Below are positions 8,297 through 16,903 of a stretch of DNA of 64,000 nt, one piece after another. Position 1 is the stretch's first letter. Each line of letters starts with the position of its first letter. A program made the position numbers and the translations under genes. A model generated the notes under the pieces. It was not told the DNA's origin. It made no database searches and saw nothing but the letters and a program-made list of their open reading frames with translations. The DNA comes from DATAGF01 sp963834875 (GTDB taxonomy: Bacteria; Actinomycetota; Thermoleophilia; Miltoncostaeales; Miltoncostaeaceae): positions 1 through 64,000 of the forward strand of contig CAWIDG010000006.1 of the NCBI GenBank assembly GCA_963834875.1. Direction: 5' to 3'.

Positions 8297-8747
8297 ATGA
8301 CCGCCTCATCGAGAGCAACCATCCACGCCGGGCCCTTCGAGATCCGCTTCCTCGTCGACGCTGATGATTCCGGCGGCAGCGTCACCGTGTTCGAGTGCCG
8401 CGTCCCGCCGAGCGTCCGGACACCGCCGCACAGTCACGACGCCTTCGAGGAGACGATCTACGGGCTCGAGGGCGTCTCGACGTGGATGATCGACGGGCGA
8501 ACCCGCGACATCGGCCCCGGCGAAGCCGTCTGCATCCCGCGCGGATCGATCCACGGATTCGCGAACCTCGGCCAACTCGGACGCGACGTTCCTCGCGGTC
8601 GCGACGCCCGGCGTTTTCGGACCCGCCTACTTCCGGGAGATCGGCGAGGTCTTCGAGGCCGCGCAGGGCGGGCCGCCGGACCTCGCGGCGATCGGTGAGG
8701 TGATGCGCCGCCACGGCCTCACGCCGGCGCAAGCAGTCGCGACCTGA
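8297..8747 (+). CDS. cupin-domain protein, one frameshift
   Basis: The ATG at 8297 follows AAGGAGA. A single cupin barrel: motif 1 CRVPPSVRTPPHSHDAFEE with the metal-type H-x-H-x-E pattern (HSHDAFEE), then GEAVCIPRGSIHGFANLG as motif 2 with its histidine. The frame changes near 8575, after which FLAVATPGVFGPAYFREIG and RRHGLTPAQ complete a normal C-terminus at the TGA at 8745. About 150 residues. Regulated by the divergent MarR gene through the two operators in between. Such cupins may be small-molecule dioxygenases or sensors; the substrate is unknown. Confidence 0.75.
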
Positions 8748-8774
8748 CCGGGGCGAGTCCGCCGCGCGTTTGTG

Positions 8775-8788
8775 AGTGAACGTTCACT
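8775..8788. promoter_or_regulatory. TetR autoregulatory operator
   Basis: AGTGAACGTTCACT is a perfect 14-bp palindrome of the kind TetR regulators bind, 56 bases before the ATG of the TetR gene. An open frame that starts at 8776 begins inside it, which argues that the real start lies downstream. Confidence 0.65.
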
Positions 8789-8844
8789 TGCTAAGCTGCC
8801 GGCGTGACCGCCGCCACCGACCCGCCGTCCCCGCCCGGGGGCGC

Positions 8845-9438
8845 ATGACCCGCGAGGAGCGCCGCGCCGTGCTGCTCGAGGTGGGGCGCAGCCTCTTCGC
8901 CGAGCGCGGCTACCACGGCACCAGCGTGGGCGACATCGCCCGCGAGGCCCGCTGCTCGGAGGCGGTGCTGTACCAGCACTTCGACGGCAAGCTCGAGCTC
9001 TTCCTGGCGGTGCTGGAGGAGCAGGCCGGGCTGATGCGCTCGCGCCTGGTCGCGGCGGCGGAGGCCGACCCGGATGACCCGTTCGCCGGGATCGCCCGCA
9101 CGCTCGGCGAGCGGATCGCGCAGCCCGACGTCCCGGACTCCCTCAAGCTCCGCTCGCTGGCGGTGACCATGGCCGACGACCCGGCCGTCCGCCAGACGCT
9201 CGACGGGATCCGCGACGGGTTCAGGGAGGTCGTCGGGCGCGCGGTGAGGCGGAGCCAGGAGACGGGGCGCCTGCGCGCGGACATCGACGGCGACCACGTC
9301 GTGGCCCTCTTCGCCGGCCTCAGCTTCCTGGGCGCCTTCACGTGCGCGCTCGGGGGCGACCACGAGCTGCGCCGCCTCGGCCCGGTCGCCGAGACCCTCA
9401 TCCGGCTCGTCACCCCGGCCGTCCCGGAGGCGTCGTGA
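8845..9438 (+). CDS. TetR/AcrR-family regulator
   Basis: 197 residues from the ATG at 8845. The N-terminal HTH reads GRSLFAERGYHGTSVGDIA then CSEAVLYQHFDGKLELFLA, the standard TetR pattern. A GTG at 8804 reads VTAATDPPSPPGG and would join this frame after one base change in the CCCGGGGGC run, so the native protein may be about 14 residues longer. Its stop overlaps the GTG of the DHA2 exporter (GTGA), so it is first in a two-gene operon and probably represses both through the palindrome at 8775-8788, with the exported drug as inducer. Confidence 0.85.
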   Translation: MTREERRAVLLEVGRSLFAERGYHGTSVGDIAREARCSEAVLYQHFDGKLELFLAVLEEQAGLMRSRLVAAAEADPDDPFAGIARTLGERIAQPDVPDSLKLRSLAVTMADDPAVRQTLDGIRDGFREVVGRAVRRSQETGRLRADIDGDHVVALFAGLSFLGAFTCALGGDHELRRLGPVAETLIRLVTPAVPEAS

Positions 9439-10994
9439 CCTCCCGCTCCCAGGGGCACAAGTGGCTGACCCTGGCCGCGATGTGCTTCGGCCTCTTCCTC
9501 ATCATGCTCGACAACACGATCGTCAACGTCGCGCTGCCCTCCATCCAGCGCGACCTCGACGCGTCGCCGTCGACGCTCGAGTGGACGATCAACGCCTACG
9601 TCCTCACGTTCGCGGTCCTGATCATGCTGGGCGGCAAGCTGGGCGACCGCTTCGGGCGCAAGCGCCTGTTCCTGGTCGGCCTCACCATCTTCACGGCCAT
9701 GTCGGTGGCCTGCGCGCTCGCGCCGAGCGTCGAGTGGCTCGTGGCCTTCCGGGCCGGGCAGGGCGTGGGCGGGGCGCTGATGAACCCGCTGACCCTGTCG
9801 ATCATCGTGGCCGCCTTCCCGCGCCGGGAGCTCGGCACCGCGATCGGGATCTGGGCCGGCATCTCGGCGCTCGCGCTGGCCATCGGCCCGGTGCTCGGCG
9901 GCGTCCTCGTGGAGCACGTCAACTGGTCGGCCGTCTTCTGGATCAACCTGCCCGTCGGGATCGTCGGGGCGATCGTCACCCTGTGGGCCGTCGCCGAGTC
10001 CCGCGACCCCACGAGCCTGACGCTCGACCTGCCCGGCGTCGGCCTCATCACCGCGGGGCTCTTCTTCCTGGTCTGGGGCCTCATCGAGACCAACAGCCAC
10101 AGCTGGGCCTCGGCCTACACGATCGGCTTCATGGTCGCGGCCCTGGTGACACTCGTGGGCTTCGTCGCCTGGGAGGCCCGCACCCCGAACCCGATGGTGC
10201 CGCTGGAGTTCTTCCGGCGCGCCGCCTTCAGCGCGCCCGTCGTGCTGGTGGTGTTCGTGGGCCTCGCCCTGTTCGGGGTCGTCTACTTCATCACGCTCTA
10301 CTTCCAGAACGTGAAGGGCTACTCGCCGCAGCAGGCCGGGCTGGCGGCCCTGCCCCTGACGGCGATGGTGATGCTCATCGGCCCCTGGGCCGGCAAGCTC
10401 CAGTCGCGCTTCACCCCGCGGCAGCTGATGACGACGGGGATGCTCATGGTGAGCGGCGGCCTGGTCGGCCTGAGCCAGCTCCAGGTGGACTCGAGCTACA
10501 ACGCCATCTGGCCGTTCTACGTCCTCATCGGCGCCGGGCTCGCCCTGACGATGCCGACCACCTCGGCGACCGCGATGGCGGCCGTCAACCCGCGCAAGGC
10601 CGGCGTCGCCTCGGGCGTCGTGAACGCGGCCCGGCAGGTGGGGGCGGCCGTGGGCCTGGCGGTGCTGGGCGCCGTCGGCGCCACCCTCGCGAGCCGCCAG
10701 TGGGAGGAGGACGTGAGCCACCTCCCCGCGGCCGTCCGCGCGCCGGCGTCCGGCCTCGAGGACCTGGTGATCGGGGGCCAGGGCCAGGTCGTCGGCCGCA
10801 TCGCCGGGCCGGCCGCGCAGCAGGGCGCGCTCGAGTCCTTCGTCACGGGCGTCCAGGGGGCGATGTGGGTCGGCGCCGCCCTGACGCTCCTCGCCGCGCT
10901 GACCGCGTTCATCGGGCTCCGGGGCACGCCGGCCCCGGCGGCCGAGGGCCGGCCGCCCGACCCCCGGGTCGCCGCCGAGCGCGTGCCCGCCTGA
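9435..10994 (+). CDS. DHA2-family MFS drug exporter (EmrB/QacA type)
   Basis: 519 residues, about 14 membrane helices. Residues 25-40 carry LDNTIVNVALPSIQRDL, the D1 motif specific to 14-helix DHA2 proteins; residues 66-78 carry GGKLGDRFGRKRL, MFS motif A; a motif-C-like GPVLGGVLVEHVNW follows in helix 5. Start GTG 9435 overlaps the TetR stop. Proton-driven export of lipophilic compounds is the known family role. The C-terminus is a short Pro/Ala tail. No frameshift. Confidence 0.9.
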   Translation: MTSRSQGHKWLTLAAMCFGLFLIMLDNTIVNVALPSIQRDLDASPSTLEWTINAYVLTFAVLIMLGGKLGDRFGRKRLFLVGLTIFTAMSVACALAPSVEWLVAFRAGQGVGGALMNPLTLSIIVAAFPRRELGTAIGIWAGISALALAIGPVLGGVLVEHVNWSAVFWINLPVGIVGAIVTLWAVAESRDPTSLTLDLPGVGLITAGLFFLVWGLIETNSHSWASAYTIGFMVAALVTLVGFVAWEARTPNPMVPLEFFRRAAFSAPVVLVVFVGLALFGVVYFITLYFQNVKGYSPQQAGLAALPLTAMVMLIGPWAGKLQSRFTPRQLMTTGMLMVSGGLVGLSQLQVDSSYNAIWPFYVLIGAGLALTMPTTSATAMAAVNPRKAGVASGVVNAARQVGAAVGLAVLGAVGATLASRQWEEDVSHLPAAVRAPASGLEDLVIGGQGQVVGRIAGPAAQQGALESFVTGVQGAMWVGAALTLLAALTAFIGLRGTPAPAAEGRPPDPRVAAERVPA

Positions 10995-11015
10995 GGCCCC
11001 TGGCGGCCTGGCGCC

Positions 11016-12046
11016 CTACTTGATGCCGACGACCATCGAGTCGGGCCCCACGAGGTGCTCGGCTCGGGTCTGGGTGAAGCCGGCGTCGGCCATCCAGCCC
11101 ATGCAGTCGGCGGCGGTGTAGTCGAAGCCGCCGTCGGTCTCGATGAGCATGTTGAGGCTCATCAGCAGCCCGAACGCGTTCTGCGAGCGGTCGTCGTCGA
11201 TGATCGCCTCGTAGACGATCAGCGCGCCGCCCTCCGGGAGCGCCTCGTACGCCTTGCCGATGAGCGTCCGCTTCTGGTCCAGGTCCCAGTCGTGGAGGAT
11301 GTGCCCCATCGTGATGACGTCGGTCTCGGGGAGGTCGTCGGCGAAGAAGTCGCCGGCGGCGAACTCGAGTCGGCCCGTCGAGGCCGTGGGCGCGCACGTA
11401 GTCCTCGAAGATCGGCGCGATCTGCGGGAGGTCGAAGCCGCGGCCGGTCAGGTGCGGGTTGGCGAGGGCGATCTGCACGGCGAGGTCCCCCTGCGCCGTG
11501 CCGACGTCGACGAAGGTCGAGTACCCGCGCCATGGGAAGCGCTCGGCGATCCGCGACGTTCGCGGGGTGGCTCAGGCCGGTCATGGCGGCGAGGAACTGC
11601 CGCAGCCGGGCGGGGTCGGCGTAGATCGCCTCGAAGAACGGCACGTCGCCGGTCTTGGCCTCGTTCTGGAGCCGGCCCGTGCGGAGCCCCTCGCTGAGGC
11701 CGCCCCAGAACCCGTAGAGGCGATGGTTGGCCATCTCGAGGATGCCGCCGAGGTACGACGGCTTGCCCCGGTCGAGGAAGAGGTCGGTCTCCGGCGTGTT
11801 CCGGTAGACGCCGTCCTCCCGCTCCAGGAACCCCAGCGCGACCAGCGCGTCGAGGAAGTCCCGCGCCGAGCGCGGGTGGAGCCCGAGGCGCTCGCGGAGA
11901 TCGTCGAGGCCCTCCGGCCGGCCGGCGAGCTCGGTGAAGAGCCCCATCTCGACGGCGCTGAGCAGCGTCTTGGAGGCCCAGAACCCGAGGCCCACCTGCA
12001 TGATGTGCTCGGGCGTGGGGTGCTCGGGCGTCGGGCGCTCGCTCAT
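11016..12046 (-). CDS. O-methyltransferase, COMT/hydroxyneurosporene type, frameshifted
   Basis: The N-terminal dimerisation winged helix is intact: GFWASKTLLSAVEMGLFTEL and LGLHPRSARDFLDALVALGFL. After a shift near 11560 the SAM domain reads YSTFVDVGTAQGDLAVQIA (motif I) and HLTGRGFDLPQIAPIFEDYV; after a second shift near 11385 it ends DVITMGHILHDWDLDQKRTL, with the catalytic-site H-x-x-H-D-W-D of this family, and EGGALIVYEAIIDDD. Together about 340 residues, normal for small-molecule O-methyltransferases (methyltransferase_2 family). Substrates of relatives are phenols and carotenoid hydroxyls; which one here is unknown. It is followed upstream by a second methyltransferase 34 bases away. 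Confidence 0.75.
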
Positions 12047-12080
12047 GACGGGCGACCCTGAGGCACCGAGAGACCCCCTG

Positions 12081-12911
12081 TCAAGGCCTCTCGGCGAGAC
12101 GCCCGACCGCCATGAAGGCGGTCATGGCCACCAGCAGCCGGCCCTCCGCCTCGGCGCGGCCGAGCTCGTCCAGCCACGAGGCGGCGCGGCCCTCGGCGAG
12201 CCGGCCCTCGGCCACCGCGAGACGAGCCGCGCCGGTCAGGTCGAAGAGCATGCCCGCCCGCTCGCGGTCGGTGACGACCAGCGTGCGGGCGGCGACGGAG
12301 ACGTCGGCGAGCCCGGCGTCGAGGAACAGGCGCCGCAGGGTCCGCCCCACCAGCCCGGAGCGAAGCCGGCGGCCGGCGGCGGCGGCCACCACCGCGGCGG
12401 TGTCGGGGTCCGAGGAGTCGATGACCAGGGTGCCCCAGTCGGGCTCCGCCGCCACCACCGTCCCGCCGGGGCGCACCACGCGCGCCATCTCGGCCACCGC
12501 CGCGGCCGGGCTCTCGACGTGCTGGAGCACCCGCTCGGCGCGGCAGCCGTCCACCGCATCGGCCGGCAGGTCGATCGCCCGGGCGTCCGAGCGGAGGAAG
12601 TCGACGGCCGTCTCGCCGGCCGCGGCGGCGCGGCGGCGCGCCTCGGCCACCATCTCCTCGCTCGCGTCGACGCCGATCGCGCGGCCGCCGGGCGCGACCA
12701 GAGCGACGAGCGCCCGCGCGTCCTCGCCGGTCCCGCAGCCGACGTCGAGGAGCACGGCGCCGGGCCGCGGGTCGAGCGCGGCGAAGCTGCGCTCCTTCCA
12801 CTCGCCGATCGCCTCGAGCCCGCGCACGTCGTCGAGGTAGGCGGCGTAGGCGTCGCCCCGCCCGGTGCGGTCGACGTCGGAGAAGCCCCCGAACTCCGGC
12901 GGTCGGCTCAC
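12081..12911 (-). CDS. class I methyltransferase (UbiE/methyltransferase-11 type)
   Basis: 276 residues. Motif I GAVLLDVGCGTGEDARALV near residue 55, then GRAIGVDASEEMV and LQHVESPAAAVAEMARVVRPGG. C-terminal helical region AGRRLRSGLVGRTLRRLFLDAG is the usual cap of UbiE-like enzymes. Start ATG 12911 lies 8 bases after the stress-protein stop, and 34 bases separate its end from the O-methyltransferase, so the three genes form one leftward operon. Substrate unknown. Confidence 0.85.
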   Translation of the reverse strand: MSRPPEFGGFSDVDRTGRGDAYAAYLDDVRGLEAIGEWKERSFAALDPRPGAVLLDVGCGTGEDARALVALVAPGGRAIGVDASEEMVAEARRRAAAAGETAVDFLRSDARAIDLPADAVDGCRAERVLQHVESPAAAVAEMARVVRPGGTVVAAEPDWGTLVIDSSDPDTAAVVAAAAGRRLRSGLVGRTLRRLFLDAGLADVSVAARTLVVTDRERAGMLFDLTGAARLAVAEGRLAEGRAASWLDELGRAEAEGRLLVAMTAFMAVGRLAERP

Positions 12912-12919
12912 GGCGCCGG

Positions 12920-13357
12920 CTAGTCGACCACGACCACCTCGCAGGCGGCATTCCGCTGGACGTCGGCCGCGACGTCGGTCCCGAAGAGCCGCCCGAGCAT
13001 GCTGTGGTGGTGATGACCGACGACGATGGTCTCGGCGCCCCGCCCCTGTGCGGTGTCCACGATCAGGCGCGCGGGCTCGCCCGGGGCCCAGACGTACTCG
13101 ACGACGACGCCGGTCCCCTCCAGGCGGTCGCGGGCCTTGTCGAGGATCTCGGTGATGGGCGGCGGCTCGGCGAACGGGCCCGTGACGGGGGTGCCGTCAC
13201 CGGCGGTGCCGAACTGGTGCGGATCGCGGGGGTCGAGCGGCATCTCGAGCACCGCGAGCACGATCAGGCGCTGTGAGGCCTCGCGCGCCCGCTCGGCGGC
13301 GCGGTCGAGCGCCCGCGCCGATGCGTCGCTGTCGTCGTAGCCCACGAGGACGGCCAT
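12920..13357 (-). CDS. universal stress protein family (UspA)
   Basis: 145 residues, single Usp domain. Begins MAVLVGYDDSDASARALDRA, the usual first strand and ATP-loop aspartate, and ends RLFGTDVAADVQRNAACEVVVVD. The C-terminal nucleotide motif G-x2-G-x9-G-(S/T) is degenerate: GHHHHSMLGRLFGTDVA has a His-run where most ATP-binding members have G-x-R-G. I chose the ATG at 13357 because AAGGTG lies 7 bases upstream of it; a GTG at 13363 is too close to that site. First gene of the leftward methyltransferase operon and divergent from the haem peroxidase. Confidence 0.85.
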   Translation of the reverse strand: MAVLVGYDDSDASARALDRAAERAREASQRLIVLAVLEMPLDPRDPHQFGTAGDGTPVTGPFAEPPPITEILDKARDRLEGTGVVVEYVWAPGEPARLIVDTAQGRGAETIVVGHHHHSMLGRLFGTDVAADVQRNAACEVVVVD

Positions 13358-13413
13358 GGACACGCACCTTACCTGGGCGGGAAGCGGAAGCGCCGGAAAT
13401 GGCCTGCGGCGGG

Positions 13414-13443
13414 TTGATCACGGCCTCGGGCCGGACCTAGGCT
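13414..13443 (+). promoter_or_regulatory. candidate promoter for the haem peroxidase
   Basis: TTGATC at 13414-13419 and TAGGCT at 13438-13443 with an 18-base spacer, 33 bases before the ATG. The 118-base gap must also hold the promoter of the divergent stress-protein operon. Confidence 0.35.
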
Positions 13444-13475
13444 CGACACGCCCGTGCCGATCCGAAGGGGGAGCC

Positions 13476-15074
13476 ATGGAGCGACACTCGCGTCCCGCGT
13501 ACTTCATCGTCGGCGAGGGGATGATGGGGTCCGAGGAGGCGCCCGCGGGCGCGGCCCTGTCCGTCTCCATGGACATCGACCTGCGGGCCTTCCGCTTCTC
13601 GCGCCAGGGCCCGAAGGGTGACGGCAGGCAGCTCGGCCAGCCCAACCGGCGCAAGATCGCCACCGCGATGACCAGGACGGGCGACAAGCAGGACGGCGCG
13701 ATCCCGGCCGGGTTCACGTACCTGGGCCAGTTCGTCAACCACGACCTCACCTTCGACAAGAGCCGGCTGCGCGACGACGTCACCGTGCCGGTCGCCGACC
13801 TCATCCAGGGGCGCTCGCCGGGCCTCGACCTCGACTCGCTCTACGGGCTCGGGCCCGACATGACGCCCGAGTTCTACGCGGCCGACAAGGTCCACCTCCT
13901 GACGGGGACGACCAGCGCCTCGGGGCCGAACGACGGCTTCTCCGAGAACGACAACCCGGGCTTCGATCTGCCGCGCACCTCGGGCACCGACCAGAACACG
14001 CTGATCCCGGACGCGCGCAACGACGAGAACCTGGCCGTCGGGCAGACCCACCTCGCCTTCATCCGCTTCCACAACCGGGTGGTCGACAAGCTCGCGGCCG
14101 AGGGGGTGCCCGCCGCCGACCGCTTCGCGACGGCCCGTGGCCTGGTGGTCCGCCACTACCAGTGGATGCTGCGCACGGACTTCCTGCCGCGCATCACGAA
14201 CAAGCCCCAGCTGAAGGGGGTCTTCGACAACGGCCGCGTGGTCGTGGAGCCGAACCCGCCCGCCGGCGACGCGCCGACGATGCCGGTCGAGTTCTCGGTC
14301 GCCGCATACCGGCTCGGGCACAGCATGGTGCGCCCGGCCTACGAGTGGAACGGGGTCTTCGAGGACGGCGGCGGAAGCCTCGACCTGCTGTTCGCGTTCT
14401 CGGGCACGAGCGGCGGGCTCGACGCCAACAGCACGCTGCCGTCGAACTGGGTCGCCGACTGGCGCGGCCTCTACACCTTCCCGTCCGCGCGGCCGGACCT
14501 GCAGCCGCGCCGGCACGGGAAGCTGCGGAGGAACCCCGCCCGGCGCATCGACACCCGCCTCACCAACCCGCTCGCGAACCTGCTCCCCGAGACCGTCGGC
14601 GAGCCGAACCCGACCGCCGCGCACCGCAACCTCGCCTTCCGCAACCTCACCCGGGCCCGGATGCTGCAGCTGGCGACCGGCCAGCAGATGGCCGCCCACA
14701 TGCGGTCGCGGGGGCTCAACATCAAGACCCTCACGCGGGCGCAGATCCTGAACGGCGACGGCAAGGGGGCCGACCTGAGCGGCCTCAACGCCCCCCAGCG
14801 CAACGCCCTCGCGAAGGACACGCCGCTGTGGCTCTACGTGCTCCGCGAGGCCGAGCTGAACAACGGCCGGATGACGGGCGTCGGCGGCCGCCTCGTCGCC
14901 GAGACCTTCCACCGCGCGATGGAGGGGAGCGTGATCTCCATCGTCCGCGAGCCGGCCTGGAGGCCGACCCTCGGCGCCGTGGCGAACCGGTTCACCATGG
15001 TCGACCTCCTGATGTTCGCGTTCGAGGGCAACAGGAACCTGCTCGCCCCCGTCAGGGGCCTCCCGCCGGAGTAG
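13476..15074 (+). CDS. animal-type (cyclooxygenase/myeloperoxidase-like) haem peroxidase
   Basis: 532 residues, intact. Distal side: GFTYLGQFVNHDLTFD with the distal His at residue 89 and the calcium-site-like D following. Residues 179-201 read DARNDENLAVGQTHLAFIRFHN, the conserved D-x-R-x-x-E-N...H-x-x-x-x-R-x-H-N block. Proximal side: AAYRLGHSMVRP with the haem-ligand His at residue 282. ATG 13476 follows AAGGGGGAGCC. No signal peptide, so probably cytoplasmic, unlike animal enzymes. Bacterial members (peroxinectin/PxdA-like) oxidise halides or organic compounds with H2O2. It stands alone before tRNA-Arg. Confidence 0.88.
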   Translation: MERHSRPAYFIVGEGMMGSEEAPAGAALSVSMDIDLRAFRFSRQGPKGDGRQLGQPNRRKIATAMTRTGDKQDGAIPAGFTYLGQFVNHDLTFDKSRLRDDVTVPVADLIQGRSPGLDLDSLYGLGPDMTPEFYAADKVHLLTGTTSASGPNDGFSENDNPGFDLPRTSGTDQNTLIPDARNDENLAVGQTHLAFIRFHNRVVDKLAAEGVPAADRFATARGLVVRHYQWMLRTDFLPRITNKPQLKGVFDNGRVVVEPNPPAGDAPTMPVEFSVAAYRLGHSMVRPAYEWNGVFEDGGGSLDLLFAFSGTSGGLDANSTLPSNWVADWRGLYTFPSARPDLQPRRHGKLRRNPARRIDTRLTNPLANLLPETVGEPNPTAAHRNLAFRNLTRARMLQLATGQQMAAHMRSRGLNIKTLTRAQILNGDGKGADLSGLNAPQRNALAKDTPLWLYVLREAELNNGRMTGVGGRLVAETFHRAMEGSVISIVREPAWRPTLGAVANRFTMVDLLMFAFEGNRNLLAPVRGLPPE

Positions 15075-15121
15075 GCCGGGAGCGCCGCCGGGGCCTTGGT
15101 AACCTCTCCGCTCGCCTCCGC

Positions 15122-15195
15122 GCGCCAGTAGCTCAGGCGGATAGAGCGTCGGTCTACGAAACCGAAGGTCACAGGTTCGAGTCCTGTCTGGCGCA
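15122..15195 (+). tRNA. tRNA-Arg (anticodon ACG)
   Basis: Acceptor GCGCCAG pairs with CTGGCGC plus discriminator A; anticodon loop CTACGAA gives ACG, read as ICG after deamination by TadA (57058). T arm ACAGGTTCGAGTCCTGT. 74 nt, no encoded CCA. Confidence 0.95.
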
Positions 15196-15372
15196 CTCGC
15201 TGCTCTCGCCGAATCCCGGGGCCTAAGCAAGGTGCCGCAGCCTGGCCGACATGCGACTGGCGAGCGCCCTGCGCCTGCTCGCCGAGATGGCTGCGGCCCA
15301 ATCTAAGACGTAGGGAGGGCCGCCTGGGCGGTCAACGGAGGGTGGCCTCGCTGCCCATGATCTCGCGAGCGG

Positions 15373-16896
15373 TCAGACCGAGGGTGAGTTCGCCGGATTC
15401 GCCGGCGAGCCACCGGGAGCGGCGCGGCTACGGACGGGAGCCTCCGGCACCCTCGTATCGCTTCGACCGCGAGGCAGGTCCGCGGCCGGACGAATTCCGG
15501 ACAGGGCGAGCGCGAGCAGCAGGAAGGTCAGGTCCGCGGTGCCGCGCGTGGTGAAGTGGGGATCGAAGGTCGTAAGGACGGCGATCACGACGAGCGAGAC
15601 GAAGCTCGCCGTCGCCGCCACGCCCACGCCGTCGGACCGGGACCGCGCCACACGCCAGACGCGCGGGATCGTCGCCCACAGGAAGTAGACGAAGGCGCCG
15701 AGCATGAGAACGCCGCCGCTCCAGAGGAACCACACATGACCGCTCTCGATGAAGATCCAGATCCGCCCCGTCTCGTCGGGCGCCGCGATGCGGGCCGAGG
15801 GCCGGACGCCCAGGAGCCAGTTCCAGCCTTGGGTGATCTCCGGAAGGAAGTAGGTCTGGAGGTTCTCGATCCGGTTGACCCAGCTCGCCGGAACGCCGTG
15901 CTCCGGGTCGAGCCCGGCCAGGCGCCGGTCGAGGAGGGGCTGGAGCGCGAGGGTAGCGATGAGCCCCAGCGGGATGAAGGCGGCGATCGCCCCGGTGATC
16001 CGCCGCATGAGGACGCCGAACGCGACGACACCGACCACGAGCGCCAGCACGCCCGAGAACTGGCCCGAGGCCAGCGCGCCCAGCAACAGCAGCGGGCAGA
16101 TCGCGATGAGGAGCGACCGCCGCGGCGAGCCCGCGAGGATGAGCCCGACGGCGATCGCGAGGTTGAAGGTCAGGACGTCGGCCACGGCCTGCGGCGCCGC
16201 AATCGTGGACGATCCCCTCAGGTTCGCGACGGCGCGCTCCTGGTCGAAGGGCGCGTAGTGGGCAGCAAGGAACTCGGGCACCCCAAAGAGCCCGAGGACC
16301 TGGAGGATGCCGACCGCGGCCACGACGCACCCGGCGCCGAGCGAGAGCCAGAGGCAGATCGTCACGTCGCGCACCGACCGGACGCTGGCGCGGACGACGA
16401 GGTAGAGCACGAGGTACTTCCACAGGGTCAGCGCATGGAGGAGGTCGTCCTGCGTGATGTCCACCCCGCGCGCCGCCATCCAGAGGAGGGGCAGCACCGA
16501 GCCGGTGGTCGCGAGCAGGGCGATCGCGCCGTCCACCCTGCCGAACCGCGGCCGGAACGCGCGCCCGCCGATGAGCGCGACCGCAAGACCGGCGAGGAGC
16601 CCGGCGACCACCACGAGCAGGAGCACCTCGTTCGGGCGCAGCAGGGGGACCATCGCGCCGCGGTCGATCCCCACGATCACCGGCGTCAGGGCCGCGATGA
16701 GGAACGCGGCGAGCGGCGGGTACACGGCCACCGCGACGGCGAGCGCGATCGCCGCGGCCCCGACGACGGTCAGGGCGGGGTCGGCGGCGGCGAGCGGGGC
16801 CAGGGCGACGCCCGCGAGAAGCGCCCCGGGGCCGAGGAGCGGCAGGGGGTCGCGGAGGAGCGACGGCGAGTCACGATGCCCTGCTGCGCTCGACAT
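15373..16896 (-). CDS. O-antigen ligase/polymerase-like membrane protein
   Basis: 507 residues with about twelve hydrophobic helices. The central large loop and flanks (HALTLWKYLVLYLVVRASV, and GASW-type VPASWVNRIENLQTYFLPEI) fit the Wzy_C/O-antigen ligase superfamily, which joins or polymerises lipid-linked glycan. ATG 16896 lies 7 bases after the stop of the adenylating-enzyme gene. Last gene of the long leftward polysaccharide operon. Whether it acts as polymerase (Wzy) or ligase (WaaL-like) cannot be told from sequence; with a Wzz-like partner present, Wzy is the better guess. Confidence 0.75.
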   Translation of the reverse strand: MSSAAGHRDSPSLLRDPLPLLGPGALLAGVALAPLAAADPALTVVGAAAIALAVAVAVYPPLAAFLIAALTPVIVGIDRGAMVPLLRPNEVLLLVVVAGLLAGLAVALIGGRAFRPRFGRVDGAIALLATTGSVLPLLWMAARGVDITQDDLLHALTLWKYLVLYLVVRASVRSVRDVTICLWLSLGAGCVVAAVGILQVLGLFGVPEFLAAHYAPFDQERAVANLRGSSTIAAPQAVADVLTFNLAIAVGLILAGSPRRSLLIAICPLLLLGALASGQFSGVLALVVGVVAFGVLMRRITGAIAAFIPLGLIATLALQPLLDRRLAGLDPEHGVPASWVNRIENLQTYFLPEITQGWNWLLGVRPSARIAAPDETGRIWIFIESGHVWFLWSGGVLMLGAFVYFLWATIPRVWRVARSRSDGVGVAATASFVSLVVIAVLTTFDPHFTTRGTADLTFLLLALALSGIRPAADLPRGRSDTRVPEAPVRSRAAPGGSPANPANSPSV

Positions 16897-16903
16897 GCGC
16901 CGC

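Noticed and set aside
8776..8844. Longer TetR start at GTG 8776
   Set aside because: It would begin inside the perfect palindrome that is the likely operator and adds only basic low-complexity residues.
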